A DNA stretch of 64,000 nucleotides from Endozoicomonas sp. OPT23 (GCF_009653635.1 NZ_PPFD01000009.1:124001-188000), one strand, 5' to 3'. Positions 39,780 through 48,584 are shown, counted from the first letter of the stretch. Program-made: numbers and translations. The notes: generated by a model not told the origin, from the sequence alone.

Positions 39780-39855
39780 TGGTGGGTGATGACGGGATCG
39801 AACCGCCGACCCGCTGCTTGTAAGGCAGCTGCTCTCCCAGCTGAGCTAATCACCC
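39780..39855 (-). tRNA. tRNA-Val(TAC)
   Basis: 76-nt cloverleaf with encoded CCA; acceptor GGGTGAT/ATCACCC, anticodon loop CTTACAA. All six Val copies are identical. Paired with the Asp gene at 39647. Confidence 0.97.
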
Positions 39856-39932
39856 TGAGCGCTCTTAAAAAGAGACTTTAATAAATAAAACGCCTGTCGT
39901 GCTTTATTTACTTTTACTTCACAGTAAAAAAA

Positions 39933-40009
39933 TGGCGGACCGGACGAGACTCGAACTCGCGACCTCCGGCGTGACAGGCCGGCATTCTAACCAACTGAAC
40001 TACCGGTCC
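39933..40009 (-). tRNA. tRNA-Asp(GTC)
   Basis: Identical to the other Asp copies; 77 bp separate it from the Val gene downstream. Confidence 0.97.
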
Positions 40010-40058
40010 GCTATTTCCGCTTAATACTTTTCAACGAAGAAAAGCTTAAGACTTTGTT

Positions 40059-40134
40059 TGGTGGGTGATGACGGGATCGAACCGCCGACCCGCTGCTTGT
40101 AAGGCAGCTGCTCTCCCAGCTGAGCTAATCACCC
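40059..40134 (-). tRNA. tRNA-Val(TAC)
   Basis: Identical to the other Val copies; 49 bp from the Asp gene at 39933. Confidence 0.97.
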
Positions 40135-40171
40135 AATCAATGCTGTTAAAGTGTGCATTATCACTTAAAAA

Positions 40172-40248
40172 TGGCGGACCGGACGAGACTCGAACTCGCG
40201 ACCTCCGGCGTGACAGGCCGGCATTCTAACCAACTGAACTACCGGTCC
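40172..40248 (-). tRNA. tRNA-Asp(GTC)
   Basis: Identical Asp copy. Its downstream spacer (40135-40171) is nearly the same as 40367-40404, showing recent unit duplication. Confidence 0.97.
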
Positions 40249-40290
40249 GCTATTTCCGCTTAACATTCTTTCGAATACTAAGACTTAATA

Positions 40291-40366
40291 TGGTGGGTGA
40301 TGACGGGATCGAACCGCCGACCCGCTGCTTGTAAGGCAGCTGCTCTCCCAGCTGAGCTAATCACCC
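40291..40366 (-). tRNA. tRNA-Val(TAC)
   Basis: Identical Val copy; the 42-bp spacer to the next Asp closely matches that at 40779-40820. Confidence 0.97.
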
Positions 40367-40404
40367 AATCAATGCTGTTAAAGTGTGCATTGTCACTTAA
40401 AAAA

Positions 40405-40481
40405 TGGCGGACCGGACGAGACTCGAACTCGCGACCTCCGGCGTGACAGGCCGGCATTCTAACCAACTGAACTACCGGTCC
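40405..40481 (-). tRNA. tRNA-Asp(GTC)
   Basis: Identical Asp copy, fourth from the 3' end of the operon. Confidence 0.97.
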
Positions 40482-40542
40482 GCTATTTCCGCTTAACACT
40501 TTTCAACGAAGAAAAGCTTAAGACTTATTCTCTTAAAAAGAG

Positions 40543-40618
40543 TGGTGGGTGATGACGGGATCGAACCGCCGACCCGCTGCTTGTAAGGCAGCTGCTCTCC
40601 CAGCTGAGCTAATCACCC
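40543..40618 (-). tRNA. tRNA-Val(TAC)
   Basis: Identical Val copy; spacer to the next Asp is 61 bp and contains a short TTTTTAAGAGA segment not seen in the other spacers. Confidence 0.97.
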
Positions 40619-40701
40619 AAATCTTGGCCTTCTACGCAGCAAACTGCTTCGCTCAAGGCTATAGATAAAAACGCCTGTCATGCTTTTATCTATTTAAAAA
40701 A

Positions 40702-40778
40702 TGGCGGACCGGACGAGACTCGAACTCGCGACCTCCGGCGTGACAGGCCGGCATTCTAACCAACTGAACTACCGGTCC
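40702..40778 (-). tRNA. tRNA-Asp(GTC)
   Basis: Identical Asp copy; 83 bp spacer on its 3' side resembles the one after 39855 (shared CGCCTGTC segment). Confidence 0.97.
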
Positions 40779-40820
40779 GCTATTTCCGCTTAACATTCTT
40801 TCGAATACTAAGGCTTAATA

Positions 40821-40896
40821 TGGTGGGTGATGACGGGATCGAACCGCCGACCCGCTGCTTGTAAGGCAGCTGCTCTCCCAGCTGAGCTAATCACCC
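40821..40896 (-). tRNA. tRNA-Val(TAC)
   Basis: Identical Val copy; preceded by the longest spacer of the array (116 bp). Confidence 0.97.
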
Positions 40897-41012
40897 ATAT
40901 AACCATTACTTATTGATAGCGATCAAAAGCAGGCTTCGAACTATACCTGAAGACGATTGTCGTTCAAGTATTATTTAATGCTTTTCAATCACTTGCTAAG
41001 CATTAATAAAAA

Positions 41013-41089
41013 TGGCGGACCGGACGAGACTCGAACTCGCGACCTCCGGCGTGACAGGCCGGCATTCTAACCAACTGAACTACCGGTCC
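41013..41089 (-). tRNA. tRNA-Asp(GTC)
   Basis: Identical Asp copy, first Asp after the promoter. Confidence 0.97.
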
Positions 41090-41131
41090 GCTATTCCTGC
41101 TTAACACTTTTTCGAATGCTAAGACTTAAAG

Positions 41132-41207
41132 TGGTGGGTGATGACGGGATCGAACCGCCGACCCGCTGCTTGTAAGGCAGCTGCTCTCCCAGCTGAGCTA
41201 ATCACCC
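41132..41207 (-). tRNA. tRNA-Val(TAC), first gene of the array
   Basis: Identical Val copy, promoter-proximal; about 64 nt of leader separate it from the predicted transcription start. Confidence 0.97.
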
Positions 41208-41277
41208 ATGCTTTTCGAATCACTCTCATTTGAGAACGCTTTGAAAAGTTGGTTGCCGTGTCTCGACAACGCGGCGC

Positions 41278-41307
41278 ATTATAAGCAGCCAGATTGAGTT
41301 CACGCAA
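41278..41307 (-). promoter_or_regulatory. Promoter of the tRNA Val-Asp array
   Basis: On minus: -35 TTGCGT (41307-41302), 18-bp spacer, perfect -10 TATAAT (41283-41278), then a GC-rich discriminator (GCGCCGCG) typical of stringently controlled stable-RNA promoters. Confidence 0.75.
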
Positions 41308-41447
41308 GATGCTTTAGAGATTTTTTTCATAAGTATCATCCACTAATCCTATTCATTTACTGCACTTCCTTATAGATAGAATTCATTTCCTCCACGCTGT
41401 TCTCATCAACGTATAATGTGCACCAACATGAACAAACGGATTCAACC

Positions 41448-42356
41448 ATGTGGTTTAAGAACCTTATTTTTTATCGTTTCACTCAAAAGTTTGAATTGAG
41501 CACGGAAGAGCTCGAAGAAAAGCTAACCGAAAAACGTTTTCGCAGTTGTGGCAGTCAGGACGTAAGCACCTATGGCTGGGTTCCACCTCTGGGCAAACAT
41601 GGCGATATGTTGACCCATGCCAGCGGCGACTTTGTGCTGATCTGCGCACGCAGAGAAGAAAAGATACTTCCTTCCAGCGTTATCAAGGACGCTCTGGAAG
41701 AGAAAATAGAAACCATAGAGCAGAATGAACATCGCGAAGTCTTCAGCAAGGAAAAGAAGGCTCTTAAAGAAGATGTCACTATGGAGCTTCTACCCAAGGC
41801 CTTTACCAAGAGTCAGAACACACTGGCTTATATAGACACTAAAGAAGGCTGGATCGTTGTTGATGCTTCTTCCTTTAAGAAAGCCGAAGAGCTCACCAGT
41901 TGCCTCCGTGAATGCCTGGGCAGCCTGCCAGTGGTTAATCCTCCGCTGAAAAACATGCCTTCAGTAACCATGACCCAATGGCTGAATGAAAAGCCGCACA
42001 TTGAACCACCTTTTGTACTGGGTCATGAATGTGATTTGCGAGAAGCAGGTGATGAAGGCGGCCAGGTAAATGTTCGCAAGCAGGAATTAATTACCGACGA
42101 GATCAAGGCTCACCTGGAAGCAGGCATGCAGGTCAGCAAGCTGGCACTGCTTTGGGATGATGCGCAGTCTTTCGTGTTAGGTGATGACCTGATCGTTCGT
42201 AAACTGAAGTTCACTGAAGTCATTCAGGATCAGCTGGATGATATTTCTGCAGACACAGCGGCTGAACAGTTTGATGCAGACTTCAGTGTAATGACTCTAT
42301 CACTCAGAAAACTTATCAACGACCTGATTGATACTCTGGGTGGATTTGCCGAGTAA
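41448..42356 (+). CDS. rdgC: Recombination-associated protein RdgC
   Basis: 302 residues from the ATG at 41448 (MWFKNLIFYRF is the conserved N-terminus; a GTG 30 bp earlier is unlikely). RdgC forms a ring dimer on DNA and modulates RecA. Other family segments: RSCGSQDVSTYGWVPPLGKHGD, here read as CGSQDVSTYGWVPP and LGKHGDML, and ELRE-like CDLREAGDEGG. Length equals the E. coli protein (303). Its stop is only 2 bp from the stop of the convergent orphan gene, with no terminator between. Confidence 0.95.
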   Translation: MWFKNLIFYRFTQKFELSTEELEEKLTEKRFRSCGSQDVSTYGWVPPLGKHGDMLTHASGDFVLICARREEKILPSSVIKDALEEKIETIEQNEHREVFSKEKKALKEDVTMELLPKAFTKSQNTLAYIDTKEGWIVVDASSFKKAEELTSCLRECLGSLPVVNPPLKNMPSVTMTQWLNEKPHIEPPFVLGHECDLREAGDEGGQVNVRKQELITDEIKAHLEAGMQVSKLALLWDDAQSFVLGDDLIVRKLKFTEVIQDQLDDISADTAAEQFDADFSVMTLSLRKLINDLIDTLGGFAE

Positions 42357-42358
42357 GA

Positions 42359-42889
42359 TCACTTCAGAGCTGGAAAACTGAAAACATCCCCCAGCCCAAA
42401 CTGAACATCAAATGGGCTGCCGGGGACCAACTGAGGCTCTGGAGAAGAAGGTTCCGAGCTGACCTCATACTCACAATAAACAGCGATAGTACTGGTATCA
42501 GCACCATGATTAAAAATACGGTAGCTGCAATCCTTACGAACCGTGAATAATTTCTTTTTACCAACAGGAAATTGATTCGCAGGCACTATATTTATCTGCC
42601 CATAGAAGTGCTCACCAAGCCTGCTGGAAGTTACAGTGAACTCCATATCTTTACCACTGCGTATTAAGACTACTTTTTTTGAACACTTCTCACAGTTTGG
42701 CTGACACTGTTGGCAGAGTTTCAGCAGTCCCTGACTCTGATCCTTCTGATACGACTCAAAAAGACTTCGAATAATACTCTCATCTTGAAGGGCACCCAGA
42801 CAGTCCAGATAAGTCTGATCTGCTTCCAGATTGGGTATGTTTAATACCAGCAACATCAACAAACAAAAACGTAAATTGACCCGACTCAT
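42359..42889 (-). CDS. Secreted cysteine-containing protein of unknown function
   Basis: 176 residues from the ATG at 42889; the frame extends 13 codons upstream but the hydrophobic leader starts here (MSRVNLRFCLLMLLVLNI, cleavage near NLEA). A cysteine cluster LCQQCQPNCEKCSKK at about 56-70 has the look of a disulfide or metal knot; further Cys occur near 116 and 135. The second half resembles beta strands. No family recognised. Monocistronic, convergent with rdgC. Confidence 0.55.
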   Translation of the reverse strand: MSRVNLRFCLLMLLVLNIPNLEADQTYLDCLGALQDESIIRSLFESYQKDQSQGLLKLCQQCQPNCEKCSKKVVLIRSGKDMEFTVTSSRLGEHFYGQINIVPANQFPVGKKKLFTVRKDCSYRIFNHGADTSTIAVYCEYEVSSEPSSPEPQLVPGSPFDVQFGLGDVFSFPALK

Positions 42890-42972
42890 ATGAGAAATCT
42901 CTCCGGACGGGTCAGTAACTCTAGTCAATTACATGCAGACTGCTAGCACTTTGCTTTATTAGCCATAGAGTT

Positions 42973-43833
42973 TTAATGCATCAGACCAAACAGCTTGCCA
43001 CGATAACGCTTAGCGACAGGGTTACCTGCACCCAACTGCTCAAACACTTTCAGCATTAACAGACGAGCACCGTCTTCACGAAATTCACGATCACGGCGAA
43101 CGATGGTCAGCAGGTTTTCCAGCGCCTGCTCAACCTCATCAGCAATCACCAGACGAATAGCTAACTGATAGCGAGCTTCATGGTCGTTCTCGTTTTCGGA
43201 CAGCCTGGCTTCCAGCTCTGCCTGCTGCGGTGCTTCAGCAACCATTTCATAAAAGGCAAGTTTGGCTTTGGGCTGGGCAATACCTTCAGCATCAGAAGGC
43301 AGTGCCGCAATCAAGGTTTTAGCGTCATCAATTCTGCCCAGTTGCAACAGCAAGTTAACCTGTAGTACCTGCAAAGCATGATTCTCTGGCTCTTGCTGAA
43401 GAATCTGCTGAAGCAATTGCAGAGCCTGTTCATGCTGCCCTACTTCAATGAGCTGATCAATCTGCTGTTTAACCCTCTCAGCTGGGCTCATAGTGATGGG
43501 ATCAAGCACTTCCTTCAACGCAGCTTCTGTCTGAACACCACTCAATACCTGAACGGGCTGACCATTTTGGAAGAAAACCAGTGTAGGAACATTACGAATC
43601 CCCATCTGGGACATCAGCTGCTGCCCCAACTGGGTTTCAGCATCCAGTTTCGCCATCAAGAATTTACCCTGATAATCTTCCACCAGTTTTGCCAGCACAG
43701 GCATCTGATGTTTGCAGGGCTCACACCAGTCAGCCCAGATATCCAGTAGCACAGGTCGCTGCACCGACTCCTCAAGCAATATCTGTCGAAAGTTCTCTTC
43801 AGTTACATCAATAATATTTACTGCTTCATTCAT
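42973..43833 (-). CDS. cnoX: Co-chaperone CnoX/YbbN (thioredoxin-TPR)
   Basis: 286 residues from the ATG at 43833 (GGAA 8 nt upstream; a further in-frame ATG 18 bp earlier lacks a better site). N-terminal thioredoxin fold, residues 7-110, with an intact WCEPC active site (Cys37, Cys40); E. coli CnoX has a degenerate site, so this version may retain redox activity. TPR-like helices fill 120-286. In E. coli it protects proteins from oxidative aggregation and hands clients to GroEL. It stands alone here. Confidence 0.92.
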   Translation of the reverse strand: MNEAVNIIDVTEENFRQILLEESVQRPVLLDIWADWCEPCKHQMPVLAKLVEDYQGKFLMAKLDAETQLGQQLMSQMGIRNVPTLVFFQNGQPVQVLSGVQTEAALKEVLDPITMSPAERVKQQIDQLIEVGQHEQALQLLQQILQQEPENHALQVLQVNLLLQLGRIDDAKTLIAALPSDAEGIAQPKAKLAFYEMVAEAPQQAELEARLSENENDHEARYQLAIRLVIADEVEQALENLLTIVRRDREFREDGARLLMLKVFEQLGAGNPVAKRYRGKLFGLMH

Positions 43834-43985
43834 ATTTTCTATTCCGTGCAAACTGGATCAGCAAGTTCTGATATTAAACAGCTTTAAACGCGAAGCTACT
43901 GCTAGCTGAAAAAACTATAAGACTTCTTTGCTATAAACGATAGCCAGCAAGGGCTTGCGGCTCGATGAAAATAAACACTCAAAGG

Positions 43986-44020
43986 TTACCCACAGAAACT
44001 GTGGATAACTTTGTGGATGA
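43986..44020. promoter_or_regulatory. Cluster of DnaA-box-like 9-mers
   Basis: TTACCCACA (43986-43994, one mismatch to TTATCCACA), TGTGGATAA (44000-44008, perfect box reversed), TGTGGATGA (44012-44020, one mismatch). Next to it are a perfect dyad AGTTGTT-C-AACAACT (44021-44035) and, 35 bp on, an AT-rich tract with two TGATCA sites. This could be a DnaA-binding control or titration site; flanking gene directions and the lack of dnaA/gidA argue against the main oriC. Confidence 0.4.
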
Positions 44021-44035
44021 AGTTGTTCAACAACT

Positions 44036-44329
44036 CCAGAACTCCTATAAACCCTACCCCTTAGTTAAATTGATCAATTTTTGATCAATTATTTTTTCCT
44101 TATTTTTCAATACTTTATAAGAACAACTTAAGAAAATCAGGGTTTTACGTCAGTGTCTGTATTCTGACGTCAAGGGGTTGACATTTGTGCATAAAAAACC
44201 ATTGACGTAGAGTTATCAAGCCCTGCAACAGCAAATAAGGGCTATTTTGGTACGATCTTCGCTGTTCTTGTTAATAACTGTTAGTTATTAAACGACCGCT
44301 ACCACAAGCTGAGATTCGAGTGCAGTTTT
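44036..44329. other. Gene-free AT-rich stretch between the DnaA-like sites and purC
   Basis: About 290 bp without a gene. It contains the AT-rich tract at 44060-44120, a hairpin ACGTCAG-N10-CTGACGT (44147-44170), and a third TGACGT at 44203, so three copies of one half-site in 62 bp. No sRNA promoter/terminator pair was convincing. Confidence 0.35.
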
Positions 44330-44362
44330 ATCTGCCTGTCCACGATTTTAGGACAGGCAGAT
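44330..44362 (-). terminator. Hairpin downstream of purC
   Basis: Perfect 12-bp stem ATCTGCCTGTCC/GGACAGGCAGAT with a 9-nt loop, 13 bp past the purC stop. On minus it is followed by AAAAC, not T, so it may be a stability hairpin instead of an intrinsic terminator. Confidence 0.5.
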
Positions 44363-44375
44363 GGATACCGAGCTA

Positions 44376-45479
44376 TCAGTCGATCAAACCGTACTCATTT
44401 TTAAGAATCTCAACAATTTCAGCTTTAGGGTTATCAGATAGATGCACAGGCTGCCCTGTAATTTTTTCAGCAATACCTGTGTAGGTTCTGGATACATCCA
44501 TCAACACACTTTCCGGCAGCTCATTATCTGCTGCCAGCGCCTGACGCTCTTCCATGCGATCCTTGTTCAGCAATATATCGGGATCAGGAAAGTGATTCAG
44601 CAACAACTGACGAAAGCCTTCCTTGGAGTTTTCCACAACCCTGCCGTCACGATACGCCGCGCCATCCCAGATCCGTGATGAGTCAGGCGTACCCACTTCA
44701 TCCATATAGATCAGCTTCTCACAGCCTTCTGCATCAGTGACATAGCCAAATTCAAACTTGGTATCAACAAACACCTGATCCAGTCCCGACAGTGTTTCGC
44801 TGATCAGGTCAAAGCCTTCCTTAAGCAAGGCTTCATAGCGTTCAATATCGTCGCTGCAGGAGAAATTAAAAGCCTGATAGTTGGCTTCTATATCCTTACG
44901 GGTGATATTCACGTCATCCACTTCAGGAACACCAAGAATACCCTTAAGGATACCTTTGGTAGAAGGGGTAATCAGCAACCCTGGCAGCTTCTGGTCTTTT
45001 TCCAGACCATCAGCAATCTCAATACCACAGAACTCTCGCTCACCTTTTGAATAGCTGCGCCACATGGAACCGGTAATGTATTGACGGGCAATAGCCTCAA
45101 TCATAATCGGGCGAGCTTTCTGAACAATCCAGACAAAGGGATGAGGAATATCAAGAATATGACTGTCAGCCAGCCCCTGCTCACGGAACAACCTGAACCA
45201 GTGGTTGGAAACGGCGTTCAAAGCAGCGCCCTTGCCCGGCACACCATTCATGCCACCCTCACCCTTCCAGATACAGTCAAAGGCACTGATGCGGTCGGAG
45301 ATCACCATAATGGCCAATGGCGCATCAGCAGCGACGTTGTACCCTTTCTCCTGGATCAGGCGACGACTGTCAGCTTCTGTCAGCCAGTATACGGAGCGAA
45401 CTTTACCCGAGTGCACAGGCAGCTCAGTTCGAATAGGCAGGTCGTTATTAACGGCCAGTACTTTATCAGCAAGACTCAT
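44376..45479 (-). CDS. purC: Phosphoribosylaminoimidazole-succinocarboxamide synthase, long form
   Basis: 367 residues from the ATG at 45479 (AGGA 8 nt upstream; a TTG two codons earlier is not needed). It joins CAIR and aspartate in purine synthesis. Signatures: [45 protein letters not shown] and [13 protein letters not shown]. coli PurC has 237 residues; this is the longer type found in Vibrio and some relatives, with an extended C-terminus. Gene order dapA-bamC-purC is conserved, but a terminator separates bamC from whatever lies ahead. Confidence 0.95.
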   Translation of the reverse strand: MSLADKVLAVNNDLPIRTELPVHSGKVRSVYWLTEADSRRLIQEKGYNVAADAPLAIMVISDRISAFDCIWKGEGGMNGVPGKGAALNAVSNHWFRLFREQGLADSHILDIPHPFVWIVQKARPIMIEAIARQYITGSMWRSYSKGEREFCGIEIADGLEKDQKLPGLLITPSTKGILKGILGVPEVDDVNITRKDIEANYQAFNFSCSDDIERYEALLKEGFDLISETLSGLDQVFVDTKFEFGYVTDAEGCEKLIYMDEVGTPDSSRIWDGAAYRDGRVVENSKEGFRQLLLNHFPDPDILLNKDRMEERQALAADNELPESVLMDVSRTYTGIAEKITGQPVHLSDNPKAEIVEILKNEYGLID

Positions 45480-45611
45480 TGCCAATATCCTGTAATTTTA
45501 TTGTGATGAATGATCGGTGAGGTAGTTTTTGGCCTGTTCAGAGCTGACTACTTCTTAGAATTATAACTATTACTCAATGGGGTGTTTTTTAACCACCCGA
45601 AGAACTCAATG

Positions 45612-45642
45612 AAAAAAGCCGGTTAAAACAACCGGCTTTTTT
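45612..45642 (-). terminator. Rho-independent terminator of bamC
   Basis: AAAAAAGCCGGTT-N5-AACCGGCTTTTTT, symmetric, 13 bp beyond the bamC stop. It separates bamC from purC, so the two are not obligatorily cotranscribed here. Confidence 0.92.
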
Positions 45643-45655
45643 ATGGTACTCAAAA

Positions 45656-46801
45656 TTATTTCAGATTTTCTTTTAGCTGATTCAAAAGCTTCAGACTGGT
45701 TTCAGACGGTGCCGAAGTATTGGCATCCTTCTCAACAGAGACCCGAACCGCTCCAGACTGCTCCGCTACGCGTACACGTAATTCTTCGGTGGACTCAGAC
45801 CCTTTTTCATCATCTGCCTTATCATCACCGCCGAACCAGCCACTAAAGAAACCTTTTGATTCCTTCTTTTTGGCATTAACGTCAGAGGATAGATAGAAGA
45901 GACCCGCAGAACGGTTACGGTCCATAATATTAAAGCCGGATTCTTTCAACGCTGCTTCTACTGCAGACCAGCTACGGGCAAAGGATAAGTTGCTCAGACG
46001 CAACTGAGGGTTGCCAGCACCGTCCTGTTCAAGAACGGCAAGTTCACCCAGGTTCAAATCCTGAGCCAGCAGAGAAACAGATTTCTCCTTACCGGACTCA
46101 GCAATAAATAACATCAACTCACTCAGCACTGCGTCATCAAGCTGATTACTGCGCTCCGGCATGTTATTCCACTGTTCCGGCTCAGCCTGAACACCTTTTG
46201 CCAGAGGACGACCTTTGTGCTTAAGGTGAACTTCCGCACTGTCTGGCTGAACGCCCTGGCGAACTTCGATCAAAAAGCGATCTTCCATTGGGCCGGTAAC
46301 TTCCGCTCCCAACAATTTATTCACGTTGCGAGCAAAGAAACCCTGCTCCGAGTCCTTGCCAAGGTTTTTCCAGTCAGTTTCCAGATAGCCCTGCTGAATA
46401 TCCTGAATCGCTACAGGCAGTTGCTTAGCGCCGACAAAATCCTGAATCTGAGACCAGACTTCACCCGGTGTACTGCCACTGATAAACAACCAGCGGTCAG
46501 CACCCTGTCGTTCAATGGAGAGATCCTGACCTTCTTCCTGACTCAAACGCTGGTCTGGACGAGGTACTTCAAAGTCACCGGAAAGATTGTCATGACTTGC
46601 GGAAATGGCTGGAATAACCAGAGAATCACCCATGGGCTGGGTATTCAATTCCTTAGGGATTACTAACGACTCAGTCACCCGGGCCTGGGTGTAATCACCG
46701 GATTTGTCCCGGAAATAACCCTGCTTACCAAATGGGTTGCTGCAGCCCACCAGCACCAGAGCACAGGCCATGACTGGCAGGGTTTTCATCACTCGAGACA
46801 T
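45656..46801 (-). CDS. bamC: Outer-membrane assembly lipoprotein BamC
   Basis: 381 residues from the ATG at 46801 (GGAG 5 nt upstream). Lipoprotein signal with lipobox LVGC (Cys20). BamC is an accessory of the BAM complex; the N-terminal unstructured segment that binds BamD (about 21-100) is followed by two helix-grip domains. Region 300-345 is rich in Lys, Asp and Gly (KKKESKGF, GGDDKADDEK), an insertion relative to E. coli BamC (344). Follows dapA. Confidence 0.9.
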   Translation of the reverse strand: MSRVMKTLPVMACALVLVGCSNPFGKQGYFRDKSGDYTQARVTESLVIPKELNTQPMGDSLVIPAISASHDNLSGDFEVPRPDQRLSQEEGQDLSIERQGADRWLFISGSTPGEVWSQIQDFVGAKQLPVAIQDIQQGYLETDWKNLGKDSEQGFFARNVNKLLGAEVTGPMEDRFLIEVRQGVQPDSAEVHLKHKGRPLAKGVQAEPEQWNNMPERSNQLDDAVLSELMLFIAESGKEKSVSLLAQDLNLGELAVLEQDGAGNPQLRLSNLSFARSWSAVEAALKESGFNIMDRNRSAGLFYLSSDVNAKKKESKGFFSGWFGGDDKADDEKGSESTEELRVRVAEQSGAVRVSVEKDANTSAPSETSLKLLNQLKENLK

Positions 46802-46866
46802 AGGATCTCCATTCAAAAAGCCAGATAAATAAAGCATTATGCTTTAGGTTCTGTTGAAACAACAGT

Positions 46867-46903
46867 CCCGACCACAGGCTTCAGTGCCTTTATCGCAGTC
46901 GGG
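46867..46903 (-). other. Hairpin between dapA and bamC
   Basis: CCCGAC (46867-46872) and GTCGGG (46898-46903) can pair around a 25-nt loop in the 156-bp dapA-bamC interval. No T-run follows on minus; probably an mRNA structure or weak attenuator. Confidence 0.35.
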
Positions 46904-46957
46904 CTTTGTTCTTCTTTAAACCCGTTCTTTTTTAAATCAGTTTTTCTAAATCAGCTT

Positions 46958-47833
46958 TTAAATCAATGCTGCCTGCGCCAGCGCATCACGCAGTACCGGC
47001 TCAAACTCCTCAGATAACCTGGTCAGCGGCAGGCGAATGCCGTGCCCCATATGACCCATTTCAGCCAATGCCCATTTCACAGGAATAGGGTTCGCTTCAA
47101 CAAACAGCTTCTGATGAAGAATATCCAGCTTACTATTAATCTGCTCTGCCGTTGCACGATCACCGGCAATAGCCGCAACGCACATTTCGTGCATCAGTCG
47201 TGGCGCAATATTATTGGTGACAGAAATAACACCATTAGCGCCCTGCAACATCAGTTCCATACCGGTGCCGTCATCTCCGGAGTAGATGGCAAAGTCTTCT
47301 CCGCAGAGTTCACGAATCTGTGTACCGCGCTCAAGAATGCCTGTAGCTTCCTTGATACCGGCAATGTTTTTATGGCCCGCCAGTCTTGCTACGGTTTCCG
47401 GCAACATATCCACAGCGGTACGACCTGGCACATTATAGAGAATCTGGGGAATATCTACGGCATCAGCAATGGTTTTGTAGTGCAGGTAGAGACCTTCCTG
47501 AGTTGGCTTGTTGTAGTACGGTGTTACCAACAAACAGGCATCAGCACCAAGCTCTTTGGCATTTTTGGTCAGCTGAAGGGCTTCATGAGTAGAGTTAGCA
47601 CCCGTTCCGGCAATAACCGGAACCCGGCCATTAACCTGCTTTACAACACTGCGGATAACGTCGCAGTGCTCATTGACATTAAGAGTGGCGGACTCGCCGG
47701 TGGTGCCTACAGCCACGATACCATCGGTGCCTTCCTTTATATGGAATTCAACCAGATCGTGGAGTCGCTTCCAGTCCAGCGCCCCGTCGTCCAGCATAGG
47801 GGTAACAAGGGCTACAAGGCTTCCGGTAATCAT
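46958..47833 (-). CDS. dapA: 4-hydroxy-tetrahydrodipicolinate synthase
   Basis: 291-residue lysine/diaminopimelate pathway enzyme condensing pyruvate with aspartate semialdehyde. The Schiff-base lysine is Lys161 (IAGIKEATG), with Tyr133 (LYNVPGRT) and the GTTGES loop at 43-48; numbering matches E. coli. Divergent from bcp. In E. coli gcvR lies between dapA and bcp; here it is absent, notable because a full gcv operon is 16 kb away under a different candidate regulator. Confidence 0.97.
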   Translation of the reverse strand: MITGSLVALVTPMLDDGALDWKRLHDLVEFHIKEGTDGIVAVGTTGESATLNVNEHCDVIRSVVKQVNGRVPVIAGTGANSTHEALQLTKNAKELGADACLLVTPYYNKPTQEGLYLHYKTIADAVDIPQILYNVPGRTAVDMLPETVARLAGHKNIAGIKEATGILERGTQIRELCGEDFAIYSGDDGTGMELMLQGANGVISVTNNIAPRLMHEMCVAAIAGDRATAEQINSKLDILHQKLFVEANPIPVKWALAEMGHMGHGIRLPLTRLSEEFEPVLRDALAQAALI

Positions 47834-48035
47834 TTATTCCACTCCAGTGGGTAATATTGAAGGCTGTGGTAATGTTACTTACGGATACTACCAGAAACAA
47901 GGCTAGAAACATCGCCTGTGTAGACTTCCCCCCCAACCTCCTACAGCTATATACTGGCTTATAAGGAAAGACAAACTGAACTTGCTCACGCAGCGCTTGT
48001 CAAACCACCGATAACAACAGGATTAAGGATCAAGA

Positions 48036-48524
48036 ATGAGTTTCTCCCTGGGCCAGACAGTGACTGAATTTACTGCGCAGGCCACCAGCAACACCACAGT
48101 GACCCTCTCTGAATTGAAAGGCAAGAAGGTTGTCATCTACTTCTACCCCAAGGACAACACACCGGGCTGCACCAGCCAGGGCCAGACTTTTCGCGACCTT
48201 TACCAGGAATTTCAGGACGCAGACACTGTTATCTTTGGCGTTTCCAGAGAAAGCCTGAAGTCTCACGAAAACTTCAAGGCAAAACATGAATTTCCGTTTG
48301 AACTGATCTCCGATCCTGACGAAGAACTGTGTAAGCTGTTTGATGTGATCAAGCTGAAGAAGATGTACGGCAAGGAATACATGGGGATTGAGCGCAGCAC
48401 CTTCCTGATCGATCGTCAGGGAGTGATGCAACACGAGTGGCGTAAGGTTCGTATCAAGAATCACGTTGAGGATGTGCTGCAGGCGGCACAGACTTTGGAC
48501 TCATCAGCACCCGAGACACCTTAA
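48036..48524 (+). CDS. bcp: Peroxiredoxin, Bcp/PrxQ type
   Basis: 162-residue thiol peroxidase. The peroxidatic cysteine is Cys45 in YPKDNTPGCT. The usual resolving cysteine five residues on (Cys50 in E. coli Bcp) is replaced by Gln here (CTSQGQTF), so it must act as a 1-Cys enzyme or use the only other evident Cys in EELCKLF. Divergent from dapA and convergent with perM; AAGGAT precedes the ATG. Confidence 0.94.
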   Translation: MSFSLGQTVTEFTAQATSNTTVTLSELKGKKVVIYFYPKDNTPGCTSQGQTFRDLYQEFQDADTVIFGVSRESLKSHENFKAKHEFPFELISDPDEELCKLFDVIKLKKMYGKEYMGIERSTFLIDRQGVMQHEWRKVRIKNHVEDVLQAAQTLDSSAPETP

Positions 48525-48546
48525 TACCCGGTACTCTTTTTATAAT

Positions 48547-48584
48547 GTCAGCACTGCTCATAACTTCCTATAAACAGCGCTGAC
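48547..48584. terminator. Hairpin between convergent bcp and perM
   Basis: GTCAGCACTG (48547-48556) with CAGCGCTGAC (48575-48584), 10-bp stem with one A-C mismatch and an 18-nt loop; T-rich flanks on both sides suggest use by both genes. Confidence 0.6.

Noticed and set aside
39647-41207. CRISPR-like regular repeat pattern
   Set aside because: The repeats are full tRNA cloverleaves with CCA ends and the spacers are related to each other; no cas genes are present.
40278-41307. Short minus-strand ORFs across the tRNA array, and one at 54600-54785
   Set aside because: They translate tRNA genes; the repeated peptide segments simply reflect identical tRNA copies.
43986-44120. Main chromosomal oriC
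   Set aside because: No dnaA, dnaN, rpmH, gidA or parAB nearby, and gene directions do not diverge from this point.
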